The notes under the pieces: model-generated
Seen by the model: the letters and a program-made list of their open reading frames with translations, nothing else
What the model was told of the DNA's origin: nothing
Databases searched by the model: none
Shown: positions 54,670 through 64,000 of the stretch, piece by piece
Numbering within the stretch: position 1 is the first letter of the stretch
Layout: every line of letters starts with the position of its first letter
Translations under genes and position numbers: made by a program
NCBI GenBank assembly: GCA_964036045.1
Contig: OZ038392.1
Location: 24,742,663-24,806,662 of the forward strand
Direction: 5' to 3'
Source of the DNA: Eutreptiella sp. 'Long Island Sound 2002'
Taxonomy: Eukaryota; Euglenozoa; Euglenophyceae; Eutreptiales; Eutreptiaceae
Length of the DNA: 64,000 bases

Positions 54670-55140
54670 CTGCAAGTGATTCTATTGCCTTCGGCAAGTC
54701 CACCTCGCAAAGAATCTATCCCAAGCAACACACACCCAAAATAGGGTAAAAACTACCTAAATACGGGCTAAAACATGCTTTACATATCTTGGATGGTCAT
54801 TGTAGGTGATCACAAGATAAAAAAAATAAGTTTCGGAAACTTCGATTTTTGAGCTGTATACGGTGAAAAACAGCACAAGCAGGTTGTGTACCAATCAATC
54901 CCTTTTGAGACCCCCCGCCCCCCCGCACTCAGTCGGCCCACATACCCAAATAAGATGAAAAACACCGAAATACCGCCTAAAACATGCTTTATATACCTTG
55001 GATGGTCATTTTAGGTGATCCCAATATGAAAAAAGCAAGTCTCGAAAACTTCGATTTTTGAGCTGTACGGGTTGAAAATAAGCAGGTTGTGCACCCGCCC
55101 ATTCACTCATGTGAGCCAGTATTGGTGGAAACAGTCATTT

Positions 55141-55316
55141 CCCGTCTTTGGCACGGGTTTTGACCGGCCCTCGGCAGGGCTAGAGACTGCAAAAAACGTC
55201 CTTTTGTATCCTAGTAGGCATATACTCTCACAGCATCCCCACTCACACCCCTCAAAGTGGGTACCACGGGGTCACCGAGGTCGCCAAAACCACCAACATA
55301 GCAAAATTGGCTGAGA
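55141..55316. repeat. 175-bp duplicated block, copy 2
   Basis: Partner of 53889-54064. Confidence 0.9.
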
Positions 55317-55344
55317 AGTGCATAAATTGCGCTCGTCCCACTCC

Positions 55345-55720
55345 GCCCCATACAAACCCCATGGAGTCCGGACCCGTAAACACTTTTTCGGCTCAAAATC
55401 GAAAAACCCAACGATTCATGATTTTTGACCCAAACAAAAGGGGGGGGGTCATTTTTTGACCCCACCACCTCCCCCCCACCTCCCTCAAAACCTCAAAAAA
55501 GTGCGTTTCAAGTGGGGGGGGGAGTGAGGGGGGGGTCCGGACCAAAAACTCATTGGGGGATGCGTTCATTGGACAAAATAATGACTTTACAAGGGGTTAA
55601 ACTAACAATCCAACCCCTTGGGGTAGGGTACGCGAATAGGCCCAAAAAGGCCCAAAATGGGGGGGTATGTGGCGTTTTCCCCTATATACGCCTGCCTGGC
55701 TTTGATCTAACAACCTCTGC
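55345..55720. repeat. 375-bp duplicated block, copy 2
   Basis: Partner of 54297-54669. Diverged relatives with GGGGTATGCTAC, CCCCAAAAAGGGG and GCTTGATAACAACCTC follow at 55965-56170 and 58610-58790. Confidence 0.95.
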
Positions 55721-56401
55721 GAGCTGATTTCAAAAAGCTTTCACGTGCCACTAAACAGCCTATCCAGCGTGAAAACGGCTGAGTCCTGACTGCCAAGGGG
55801 CCATATGGGGGGGGGGGGGGGCGACTGGGGGTACCTGGAGTTGGGACCCGGGACCCCCGCCATGGGTTAGGGGGTCCATATACGAGGAAAAAATTCTTCA
55901 GGACCCAGGTCCAAATACACACACAAATCCCCAAAGAAGTTTTGACCCCCCCCCACCCCAAAAAAGGGTACCCAGGTGCGGGGGGGTATGGGGGTCAAAA
56001 TCCAAAAAAACATTGGAGGATCATTTTTGGTCCTAAAATGATGATTTTACGAGGGGTTAGACGTCAGAAACCATACATTGGGGTATGCTACACGAACGAC
56101 CCCCCAAAAAGGGGGGTATACGATGCTGCGCCTGCGCTTGATAACAACCTCTCTTCGAGGTGATTTCATTGTTTCCCACAATGAATTCCAGGCCCGAGGG
56201 GGGGGGGGACCCAGGCCCCCACCCCAGGAGACGCTGAGTTACTCAGCAAAACTCTGGGGTCTGAGACCCAAAAGTTTGTGCACCAAAAATGGCCCGATCA
56301 GATTCTCCCAACAGTAAATTACATGTTTTCCCGCGGTAGTCCCTTTGGTCTGGGGGGGGGGGGGGTGCGGCGCACGGCCATTCCAACACGGCCCTGCTCA
56401 C

Positions 56402-56727
56402 CCCCCCCCCCACGCGGCAACGGGGGAGGCGACGACCCACTCGCCCTCCGCCGGCAGTGCGATGTGGTCGAGGGCGGTGGCGGCGGCGTCCAGGTCGGCG
56501 GCGGGCCCCCCCAGGGGCAGCGTGACGGGCACCACCAGCAGGTCGCACTCCACCAGCTTGGCTGACAGCGGCGCGGCCGCCGCCACCGCCTCCCTCAGCC
56601 CCGCGGCGCTCGCGGCGACCAGGACCACGCGGCGGGCCCGGCCCCGGCCCCGGCGCAGGTCCGCGAGCTTCACCCGCTCGCCGGAGCCTTGGAACCGGAC
56701 GCGGAGGGCGGCGATGCTGCCCCCGAT
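56402..56727 (-). CDS. LPA1: LPA1/Rep27-like gene, internal exon
   Basis: The acceptor CTCCATTGCAG precedes 56727, where the exon reads IGGSIAALRVRFQGSGERVK, LADLRRGRGRARRVVLVAAS, KLVECDLLVVPVTLPLGG and EGEWVVASPVAAWGG. The donor is probably GTGAGC at 56401-56396, directly after a G run, so its exact position and phase are uncertain. Joined to the upstream exon in phase 0 it gives QLKRLERIK then IGGSIAALRVRF, a sensible continuation. The segment is soluble and probably stroma- or lumen-facing. Codons are strongly GC-ending. Confidence 0.7.
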
Positions 56728-58083
56728 CTGCAATGGAGCGGGCGGTGGTGCCGGGGCCTGGGCCTGGGACTTGGGGGCAGGGGCAGGGGGGGGGGGGGCA
56801 TGGCATGCGGGGCCGCAGGGGCTCACGGTGCATGACAGCGGGACGGGGCGTGCGAGCCGTAGAGGGCTCTTAGGGGTCCGCAACACAGTCCCCAGGGGCC
56901 CCGGGGGGGGGCACATGGGTCCAACCCCCCCCATATCGGGGGAAATTTTCCAACAACTTGGGGCAAATCGGGAAATCGGCCCCCGATTTGGAGGAGGAGG
57001 GGGGGCATATGCAGGGATGCATTGGAGGGGGGGGGGGGTACGCCCCCCCCCCTCCACGGCGCCCATGCCTATGCCCAGCCACTGTCCCCCTCATGGCAAG
57101 TGCCGGCCTCAATGGCATTTGTAACTGACAGTAACCGCCCCAACCGCTTCAGCAACCTCCTCCAACCGCCTGCCTAACCGCCTCCGGGGCCGCCTTCGAG
57201 GTTCCTTCCCTTCTGATGCATCGCTGGCCCTGGGAACACATTGTGAGGGAACGGGGCCCCATTTCATTGGGATGGGTCGGGTCTGGGGGCCCACACGGGT
57301 CCACAATTCGCTGGGTTCGCAGGCGTTGCGGCCATCCCCCCCGCCCCTCCCACGGCGATGACATGCCATCGGAAGTGCCACGACCGCCGGAAGAGACGCT
57401 CAGTCCGTTGGGCTGTGGGTTGGTGCGGCCCGGGCCACTCCCAATCGGTGCACCCAGAGCCATCCTGCGCCGCCGGGGGTCACACCACCGCCCCCCCACC
57501 GCCCGCCCCGCGGCCCCTTCGGGCGCGTCGCCGGATCACCGGACCGCACCGGCCGCGGTGCGGGTCTGCAGACGGTACAGCGGCGCCCACGTGGGGCCGT
57601 GTGCAGACCGCCCGGTGCGTGCAGTGCGTGGGCCTCTGCCCAACCAGCGCCCTGGGCATTGAGGGGTACGTGTGCCCGGCGCGCCCGGCAGCCACATCAA
57701 TGCCCCGGCCATCCATGGCAACGCTCTACACCCCAAGCATCACCCCCTCCCCCAGCCCAGGCCACCCCTCACCCCCGCCGTCTCGGGGGCCCACGTGCGG
57801 GCGGAATGGCTGCATCACCCCCGCCTCCTCGGGGGGGCCCCAACACGGGGACAAACAACGGGGGCAAGAGGGGGACAACTTGGGGGGAAATAGGGGAAGA
57901 CTTTGCCCGGCGCGCTAAAGTACTCTCAATGTGTTACAAAACCGGAAACGCTGCTGTTGATAGGGACGGGGCATCGCCCCCTCGCCATCTGCCGCGGAAG
58001 GGGCCACATTGTAATTGGAGCCCCCCCCCCCCCCCTGCGCCCACACGCAGCGATCTCCGGGGCACGGCACAAAGCCCGAGCAC
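56728..58083 (-). other. intron of the LPA1-like gene, 1.36 kb
   Basis: Bounded by GTGCTC (58083) and TTGCAG (56728). It contains GC-rich frames on both strands that are not supported as genes, long G/C runs, and a block at 57116-57235 (TAACTGACAGTAACCGCCCC, then AACCTCCTCCAACCGCCTGC) that is repeated at 50314-50420 in the next intron. Confidence 0.6.
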
Positions 58084-58368
58084 CTTGATGCGCTCCAGGC
58101 GCTTCAGCTGCGCCTGCCGGTCGCGGTCGTAGAAGAAGTAGAGCAACGCGATGGCCAGCGCGTTGATGACGAGGTTCAGGACGGTGTCGTTGGTGCTCTC
58201 GGCGTTGATGCCGCTGAGGTTGGCGGCCAGGCGCGGCAGGTTGATGACGAAAGAGACGAGGGCCCCCGAGCCCAGGGCGGCGTACAGGAAGTACCGGAAG
58301 TTGCGGTAGGGGGTCTCGATCTCCTCCACGAGGTTGCGCCGCAGCTGTGCCGCCTCTTCCTGCTCCTC
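58084..58368 (-). CDS. LPA1: LPA1/Rep27-like gene, membrane-domain exon
   Basis: The acceptor CCCCCTTCAG precedes 58368 and the donor GTGCTC follows 58084, giving exactly 95 codons. The exon reads EEQEEAAQLRRNLVEEIETP, YRNFRYFLYAALGSGALVSF (membrane segment 1), VINLPRLAANLSG, VLNLVINALAIALLYFFYDR (membrane segment 2) and RQAQLKRLERIK. Two membrane helices after a TPYR-x-FR-x-F motif are the signature of the Low PSII accumulation1/Rep27 domain (DUF3493). Its characterised members are thylakoid proteins needed for photosystem II assembly or repair. Exons for the N terminus and transit peptide are not visible upstream; the frame continuing above 58368 looks like intron. The gene is therefore partial as annotated. 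Confidence 0.75.
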
Positions 58369-58399
58369 CTGAAGGGGGGCCGGGGGGGGGGGGGGTTGG

Positions 58400-59790
58400 C
58401 ACAAGGCCTCGGTATCAGGTTGTTTGCCTTTGGCGGCGCCGATTGGCCTCTCGCCACTGCTCATTCTGACCCTCTGTGGGCCCGAACGTGTTTTGGTTGT
58501 GTCAACGGAGCCCCTGGATGACTTGTCCTGTTTGACTACTCCGGGTGTCGGCTGTCCCAGGGGGGGTGGGGATTTGTGCAGGGGTTATTTCACTGGGGGA
58601 CATTTCGAGGGGGGGGGATTTCCACCACCCTTGGGACTCCCCAAGCTCCAACAACTGCACTACACTGCCGACACCCCTGAAATTTGCCGGGGGAACATTT
58701 GGGGTATGCTACGCGGATGGCCCCCAAAAGGGGGGGGGGGTCTGGCCCGCGCCTGTGCTTGATCCACCAACCTCGCTTCAAGGTGATCCCGCCCCCTTCC
58801 TTGAGGACGAAATCTTCCCGGGAAATCATCCCCCCACGCAGTGTCCCCACCCCCCCGCATGTGCAGGAGATCGCCCACAGCGCCAACCCCGGGAAAGGCT
58901 TTCACAGTGGCTCACAGCACAGACGACCCCCCACGCCTGCACCCGCAACACCGACGTGGACCATCACCAGGCGGGGCTTCTACAGGGCTGGGTGGTGACC
59001 ATGTGGCGTGTGTTTTGTGTCCCTTGGCCCTGCGGTACACTCAGAGTTCTCCTTCAGGGGCGGGAAGGGGTCTGGAACCCAAAAGTCTGAGCCTTGGACA
59101 TGACATCCGGGGCCTGCTCTCCACCGCCGATGATGGGCACCCAGAGTTTTGCATAACAACTCAGCATCCCGTGGGGTGGGGGGCGGGGGGGGGGGGGGCT
59201 AGCAGCCCACCCCTCTCGGACCTTGAGCCAAACCCCCCCCCCCGCCTCGGACCCGGATTTCACAGTGGGAACAAAAGAAATTTTACAAAAGGAAATATTG
59301 ATTTGGCTGTTTTTGGCACACAAACTCAACGGCAGCATGCGAAGCCCGCCTGCAATGATCCGTCGTGGGGGCAAACAAGCCTCTCGGCGTTGCACTCCCC
59401 CGCTCTCACCAGGCACAGGCAATGTCCCCCCACCACAGCAGACGAAGGGGCACCTCAAGAAAAATTCTATTGCCTTCGGCAAGGCACCTCGAAGAGGGGA
59501 GAGGAGCGAGAGGGCAATTGAAGCAGTGAGGAGACACATGCTAGGGCAGGGACGCTATGACATGAGGGGTTGGCATGCATGGTCACCAAATGAAAACCTT
59601 TTTGGTTGTCACGTAGTGTCGGGCACCTCCGAACTGTTGGGTATGCGGCCCAGGTGTGATCCGACTATTCGCACCGCCCCTACTTGCGTATACGGTAGGG
59701 TTGCATCGGCTTGGGTATTTCCGGCAATGGGTACCGAAAACCTCAAGACTACGGGTGTCTGAGGCGGTCATGGGGTTAGAGATACATCAT
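58400..59790. other. no supported gene; repeat fragments
   Basis: Contains a diverged copy of the 375-bp block (58610-58790), a copy of the CAGAGTTCTCCTTC...ACCCAAAAGTC module (59042-59095), and the dispersed repeat shared with 1318-1425 (59624-59730). Upstream exons of the LPA1-like gene would be expected on the minus strand here or further right, but I could not find one with good splice signals. Confidence 0.4.
59624..59730. repeat. dispersed repeat, second copy
   Basis: Relative of 1318-1425 in the same orientation (shared GCGGCCCAGGTGT and CGGCTTGGGT). Confidence 0.7.
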
Positions 59791-59839
59791 GGGGTGAGGA
59801 ATGCATCAAGCGGAAAGTGAAAGTGAATTGGAGTGCTGG

Positions 59840-61490
59840 TGGACACGGGATACAGAACAGCTTGCATTGCGCATTGACCGTTGGTGTGCAAGAGAAGTAA
59901 TGAGATTGCTAGGAGGAGGGCTTGGATAGAGCAATTTGACAGGGTGTGCAGGACGGCTCGCATTGCGCATTCACCGTTGGTGTGCACAAGAAGTAATGAG
60001 ATGGGTTGGAGATGGGCTTGCATGGCTTAATTGGACACGGTGCACGGAACGGCTTGCATTGCGCATTCACCGTTGGTGTGCAAGAGAAGTAATGAGATGA
60101 TTTGGAAAAGGGCTTACATTGGGCAATTGGACACGGTGCACGGAACGGCTTGCATTGCGCTTTTACCGTTGGTGTGCACGAGAAGTAATGAGATGGGTTG
60201 GAGATGGGCTTGCATTGCTCAATAGGACACGGTGCACGGAACGGCTTGCATTGCGCATTCACCGTTGGTGTGCAAGAGAAGTAATGAGATGATTTGGAAA
60301 AGGGCTTACATTGGGCAATTGGACACGGTGCACGGAACGGCTTGCATTGCGCATTCACCGTTGGTGTGCACAAGAAGTAATGAGATGGGTTGCAGATGGG
60401 CTTGCATTGCTCAATAGGACACGGTGCACGGAACGGCTTGCATTGCGCATTCACCGTTGGTGTGCAAGAGAAGTAATGAGATGATTTGGAAAAGGGCTTA
60501 CATTGGGCAATTGGACACGGTGCACGGAACGGCTTGCATTGCGCATTCACCGTTGGTGTGCAAGGGTTGGAGATGGGCTTGCATAGCGCAATTGGATAAG
60601 GTGCACGGAACGGCTTGCATTGCGCATTTACCATTGGTGTGCACGAGAAGTAATGAGATGATTTGGAAAAGGGCTTGAACTGGGCAATTGGACACGGTGC
60701 ACGGAACGGCTTGCATTGCCCATTTACCGTTGGTGTGCAAGAGAAGTAATGAGATGGGTTGGAGATGGGCTTGCATTGCTCAATTGGATACGGTGCACGG
60801 AACAGCTTGCATTGCACATCCACCGTTGTTGTGCACGAGAAGTATTGAGATGGGTTGGAGATGGGCTTGCATTGCTCAATTGGATACGGTGCACGGAACG
60901 GCTTGCATTGCGCATTCACCGTTGGTGTGCAAGAGAAGTAATGAGATGATTTGGAAAATTGGACAGGGTGCACGGAACGGCTTGCATTGCGCATTTACCA
61001 TTGGTGTGCACGAGAAGTAAAGAGATTGGTTGGAGATGGGCTTACATTGCTCAATTGGATAAGGTGCACGGAACGGCTTGCATTGCGCATTCACCGATGT
61101 TGTGCACGAGAAGTATTGAGATGGGTTGGAGATGGGCTTGCATTGCTCAATTGGATACGGTGCACGGAACGGCTTGCATTGCGCATTCACCGTTGGTGTG
61201 CAAGAGAAGTTTTAACATGGGTTGGAGATGGGCTTGCATTGGGCAATTGGATACAGTGCACGGAACGGCTTGCATTGCGCATTCACCATTGGTGTGCAAG
61301 AGAAGTAATGAGATGATTTGGAAAAGGGCTTACATCGGGCAATTGGACACGGTGCACGGAACGGCTTGCATTGCGCATTCACCGTTGGTATGCAAGAGAA
61401 GTAATGAGATGGGTTGGAGATGGGCTTGCATTGCTCAATTGGACACGGTGCACGGAACGGCTTGCATTGCGCATTTGTGAGGACGATGGG
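59840..61490 (+). repeat. 96-bp satellite, about 17 units, partly dimeric
   Basis: GTGCACGGAACGGCTTGCAT recurs every 96 bp (for example 60041, 60137 and 60233). Two unit types are visible. Type A has GATGGGTTGGAGATGGGCTT then GCATTGCTCAAT; type B has GATGATTTGGAAAAGGGCTT then ACATTGGGCAAT. From about 60000 to 60500 they alternate A B A B A B, giving a 192-bp higher-order unit. Later the order becomes irregular, with two shortened units near 60565 and 60950. Long frames across it on both strands are satellite artefacts. Confidence 0.95.
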
Positions 61491-62815
61491 ATTGGTGCCG
61501 GTATGATGGGGCAAAGAATGGGCTTGCATTGCGCATTTGCCCCTTGCCTGTCAATGATGTAGCTGGCAACGGAACTGCGCATTCAAGTAACGGGTTGCAT
61601 TGCGCATTTACCGTTAGCTTGGTCGAAGAATGCGCATTTGTGAGGAGGATGGGATTTGTGCCGGTATGATGGGTCAAAGAATGAGCTTGCATTGCGCATT
61701 TGCGCCTCAATGATGTAGCCGGAAACGGAACTTCGCATTCAAGTAACGGGTGCATTGCGTGTTTGCCGTTAGCTTGGTCGAAGAATGGGCATTTGTGAGG
61801 AGGATGGGATTTGTGCCGGTATGATGGATCAAAGAATGGGCTTGCATTGCGCATTTGCCCCTCAATGATGTAGCCGGAAACGGAACTTCGCATTCAAGTA
61901 ACGGGTGCATTGCGTGTTTACCGTTAGCTTGGTCGAAGAATGGGCATTTGTGAGGAGGATGGAATTGGTGCCGGTATGATGGGTCAGAATGGGCGTGCTT
62001 TGCGCATTTGCCCCGTGTATGTCAATGATGTAGCTGGCAACGGAACTGCGCATTCAAGTAACGGGTTGCATTGTGCATTTACCGTTAGCTTGGTCGAAGA
62101 ATGCGCATTTGTGAGGAGGATGGGATTTGTGCCGGTATGATGGGTCAAAGAATGGGTTGCATTGCGCATTTGCCCCTCAATGATGTAGCCGGAAACGGAA
62201 CTTCGCATTCAAGTAACGGGTGCATTGCGTGTTTGCCGTTAGCTTGGTCGAAGAATGGGCATTTGTGAGGAGGATGGGATTTGTGCCGGTATGATGGGTC
62301 AAAGAATGGGCTTGCATTGGGCATTGGCCCCTCAATGATGTAGCCGGAAACGGAACTTCGCATTCAAGTAACGGGTGCATTGCGTGTTTGCCGTTAGCTT
62401 GGTCGAAGAATGCGCATTTGTGAGGAGGATGGGATTGGTGCCGGTATGACGGGTCAAAGAATGGGCTTGCATTGCGCATTGGCCCCTTGCATGTAAATGA
62501 TGTAGCAGGCAACGGAACTTCGCATTCAAGTAACTGGTTGCATTGCGCGTTTACCGTTAGCTTGGTCGAAGAATGGGCATTTGTGAGGAGGATGGGATTG
62601 GTGCCGGTATGATGGGTCAATATGGGCGTGCTTTGCGCATTTGCCCCGTGTATGTCAATGATGTAGTAGGCAACGGAACTTCGCATTCAAGTAACGGGTT
62701 GCATTGCGTGTTTACCGTTAGCTTGGTCGAAGAATGGGCATTTGTGAGGAGGATGGGATTTGTGCCGGTATGATGGGTCAAAGAATGGGCTTGCATTGGG
62801 CATTGGCCCCTTGCA
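61490..62815 (+). repeat. 155-163-bp satellite, eight units
   Basis: The marker GTGAGGAGGATGG recurs at about 61640, 61795, 61950, 62111, 62265, 62420, 62583 and 62744. Units contain TGCCGGTATGATGGGTCAAA, CAATGATGTAGC, GGAAACGGAACTTCGCATTC and CCGTTAGCTTGGTCGAAGAA. The core CTTGCATTGCGCATT is shared with the neighbouring 96-bp satellite, so the two are related. Confidence 0.95.
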
Positions 62816-63203
62816 TGTCAATGACCAATTCCCAGAGGCAGCCAAACCATTTTCGCCACAAAATGTGACTCACCCTTCGGCCTTTGGCAAGCAACCACAA
62901 AAGACTATATTGCTACTGGCGCCACCAGCTGCGAAGCTCAAGCCAATGTTGTTACTTGAGTCCAGTCATCTAAGGTGAAACACATTTGACGTTTGCAAAG
63001 CTACAAATGCCCGACCAATTTGCTCAAGAGTATGCTCCGGGAGTTGAACACGGTGTGGTTGATGGAGATTGGATTGCTGTCTACGATTTGCGTTGCCTTT
63101 TCGAGGGAGGATCTTTGGACGGTCCGTCGCCATGGTTGCTATGCTGGAGCGCATCGTCGAGGGACCTTTTTGCTCCACGCTGCTTGTGGGTAGAGGGAGC
63201 ACT
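62816..63203. other. 3' flank of the CxxC-array gene
   Basis: No gene of its own supported. The plus-strand frame at 62986-63441 overlaps the minus-strand CxxC gene in antisense and lacks a domain, so I treat it as a shadow. Confidence 0.45.
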
Positions 63204-64000
63204 TTACCCATCCAAGGGGGTTGCTATGGTAGAAAGTATGGTCGGCGAACTTGGAGGAGTTGCGGAAGCTGGCGTGATGCAAGAAGGTGAACCTTGTGTC
63301 GACGCCTTTGATGGTGTCACGCAAATCTTGCAACGCTTCGATCTTCCCTTGTCCCACTGCTTCTTTGAAAACCAGTCCCGTGGCCTAACGATATCGCATG
63401 ATGAACACTTCAAAGTTAGGTGCCGTGGGCTTTTTGGATGATGACCAACCATGCACTTCTTACAACGTCGTTGCAACCCATTCCGGAACTCAGTTGCACT
63501 GAATTGTGTCTTAGGGAATTGCGCGTCACATTGAGCGCAACGAAACAAAGAAGGACTCTTCATAGCATTGCAACTCTTGCACGTCCCCTCCTTGTTGAAT
63601 TCGCATGCCAAACGGGACTTGTTGCAGGATGGACACGTGCGGGTCGTGCATTGCCGACATTTTCCGTCCTTGTCGAATTCGCATGCCACACGGGACTTTT
63701 TGCAGGATGGACACACGCGTGTTGTGCATTGGTTGCACTTTCCGTCCTTGCTGAATTCGCATGCCAAACGGGACTTTTTGCAGGATGGACACACGCGTGT
63801 TGTGCATTGGTTGCACTTTCCGTCTTTGCTGAATTCGCATGCGAGACGGGACTTTTTGCAGGATGGACACACGCGGGTTGTGCATTGGCTGCACTTTCCA
63901 TCCTTGCTGAATTCGCATGCCATGCGGGACTTGTTGCAGGAGGGACACACGCGGGTTGTGCATTGGCTGCACTTTCCGTCCTTGCTGAATTCGCATGCCA
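63204..64000 (-). CDS. tandem CxxC zinc-binding repeat protein, partial at right edge
   Basis: The minus-strand frame enters from beyond 64000 and ends at a TAA (63206-63204). It holds six 26-residue repeats of the form VCPSCKKSRLACEFSKDGKC plus xQCTTR (the outermost cut by the window edge). Two longer, diverged units follow: FRCAQCDAQFPKTQFSATEF then RRCKKC, and LKCSSCDIVRPRDWFSKKQW then KRCKIC. The tail is Ser/Thr/Pro-rich. Each unit offers two CxxC pairs, enough for one zinc ion. The pattern C-x2-C ... F/WFS ... C-x2-C resembles Stc1-type and related algal or protist zinc-ribbon repeats (resemblance only). The inner units are nearly identical in DNA with a 78-bp period, pointing to recent expansion. 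Likely role: protein or nucleic-acid binding in the nucleus, by inference. Confidence 0.7.
   Translation of the reverse strand, partial: ACEFSKDGKCSQCTTRVCPSCNKSRMACEFSKDGKCSQCTTRVCPSCKKSRLACEFSKDGKCNQCTTRVCPSCKKSRLACEFSKDGKCNQCTTRVCPSCKKSRVACEFDKDGKCRQCTTRTCPSCNKSRLACEFNKEGTCKSCNAMKSPSLFRCAQCDAQFPKTQFSATEFRNGLQRRCKKCMVGHHPKSPRHLTLKCSSCDIVRPRDWFSKKQWDKGRSKRCKICVTPSKASTQGSPSCITPASATPPSSPTILSTIATPLDG

Larger units (their letters stand above)
50752..55095 (+). repeat. 165-190-bp intronic repeat family, about ten copies
   Basis: Units contain AAAACATGCTTTACATA, TTGGATGGTCATTTTAGGTG, ATCACAATATCAAAAA, AAGTTTCGAAAACTTCGATT and GCATAAGCAGGTTGTG. Copies start near 50752, 52128, 52337, 52532, 53146, 53343, 53540, 53760 (partial), 54736 and 54945, all in one orientation. 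Consecutive units are joined by poly-C spacers of 8-18 bases. The range given spans all copies and includes other sequence. Confidence 0.9.
48822..56401 (-). other. 7.6-kb repeat-filled intron of the LPA1-like gene
   Basis: Bounded by GTGAGC (56401) and GTGCAG (48822). I found no middle exon in it; the protein reads sensibly across. It holds the 165-190-bp repeat family, two 375-bp duplicated blocks, GCACCGCG-rich tracts (49510-49570 and 50240-50280) and many poly-C/poly-G runs of 10-20 bases. Confidence 0.55.

Noticed and set aside
56243-56833. 196-codon minus-strand ORF in another frame over the LPA1-like exon
   Set aside because: It is Arg/Pro/Gly-rich, typical of an off-frame reading of a GC-rich exon; the supported frame has family-like content and splice sites.
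58369-58464. ATG at 58464 as the start of the LPA1-like gene
   Set aside because: The codons between it and 58368 lack the GC-ending bias, run into a poly-C tract, and a clear acceptor (CCCCTTCAG) precedes the conserved part, so this looks like intron.
59840-61490. 361-codon minus-strand ORF and plus-strand ORFs with Cys/Ala repeats
   Set aside because: They translate the 96-bp satellite (a multiple of three, so frames stay open); no start context, and both strands are open.
62986-63441. 151-codon plus-strand ORF antisense to the CxxC array gene
   Set aside because: The minus strand carries an obvious repeated Cys motif with correct stop; the plus frame has no domain and overlaps it.

Overview
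This window looks like nuclear DNA of a repeat-rich photosynthetic eukaryote, most likely a green alga (inference). It has no prokaryotic gene organisation. The only clearly cellular gene with family support is a chloroplast thylakoid protein of the Low-PSII-Accumulation1/Rep27 (DUF3493) type, split by GT-AG introns, with coding exons that end codons almost always in G or C. Almost everything else is transposable elements in various states of decay, minisatellites, satellites and G/C homopolymer runs.

Layout. 1-4.6 kb: unassigned DNA, then a 5'-truncated LINE-like element on the minus strand (RNase H, zinc finger, long C-terminal domain). 4.8-6.9 kb: a 101-bp minisatellite, rearranged fragments of a gene also present at 25 kb, and a minus-strand RRM reading frame. 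7.0-9.5 kb (minus) and 17.8-20.0 kb (plus): two diverged copies of one unrecognised multi-block protein, probably a DNA-transposon family. 9.7-12.2 kb: a gag-like gene between 93-bp direct repeats. 12.2-14.7 kb: clusters of a motif containing GGCGGATGGTCTGC, found again inverted at 24.4-24.8 kb, plus tRNA-like Pol III box pairs. 14.9-17.4 kb: an AT-richer degenerate coding-like island. 20.6-24.2 kb: minisatellites and an unrecognised gene with several frame breaks. 25 kb: a coiled-coil protein. 26.1-27.9 kb: a truncated hAT transposase with PHD-like and TTF-type zinc fingers.

28.8-30.8 kb holds two unrecognised or gag-like reading frames interrupted only by TAG codons. 31.0-41.8 kb is a minus-strand tyrosine-recombinase retrotransposon with split direct repeats (A1 - ORFs - B1 A2 B2): gag with two zinc knuckles, a tyrosine recombinase, and a reverse transcriptase/RNase H with a YLDD motif. 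A hAT transposon with its own inverted repeats, a probable two-exon accessory gene and an intact 526-codon transposase frame sits inside the recombinase domain (35.8-39.6 kb). 43.1-45.3 kb is a different DNA transposon with about 50-bp inverted repeats, encoding a protein with a Tudor-like segment. 45.5-48.6 kb has a (GTCAT)n tract and no convincing gene. 48.6-58.4 kb carries three exons of the LPA1-like gene (minus strand); its 7.6-kb intron is packed with about ten copies of a 165-190-bp repeat and larger duplications. 59.8-62.8 kb is satellite DNA (96-bp units partly ordered as dimers, then 155-163-bp units). 63.2-64.0 kb is the 3' end of a gene encoding a tandem array of CxxC zinc-binding repeats, running off the right edge.

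Two cross-cutting patterns matter for reading everything here. Many genes change frame exactly at long homopolymers, so assembly indels may mimic decay. Several otherwise open frames are broken only by TAG, while the best-supported ends use TAA or TGA. All family assignments are from motif recognition by eye; no database search was run.
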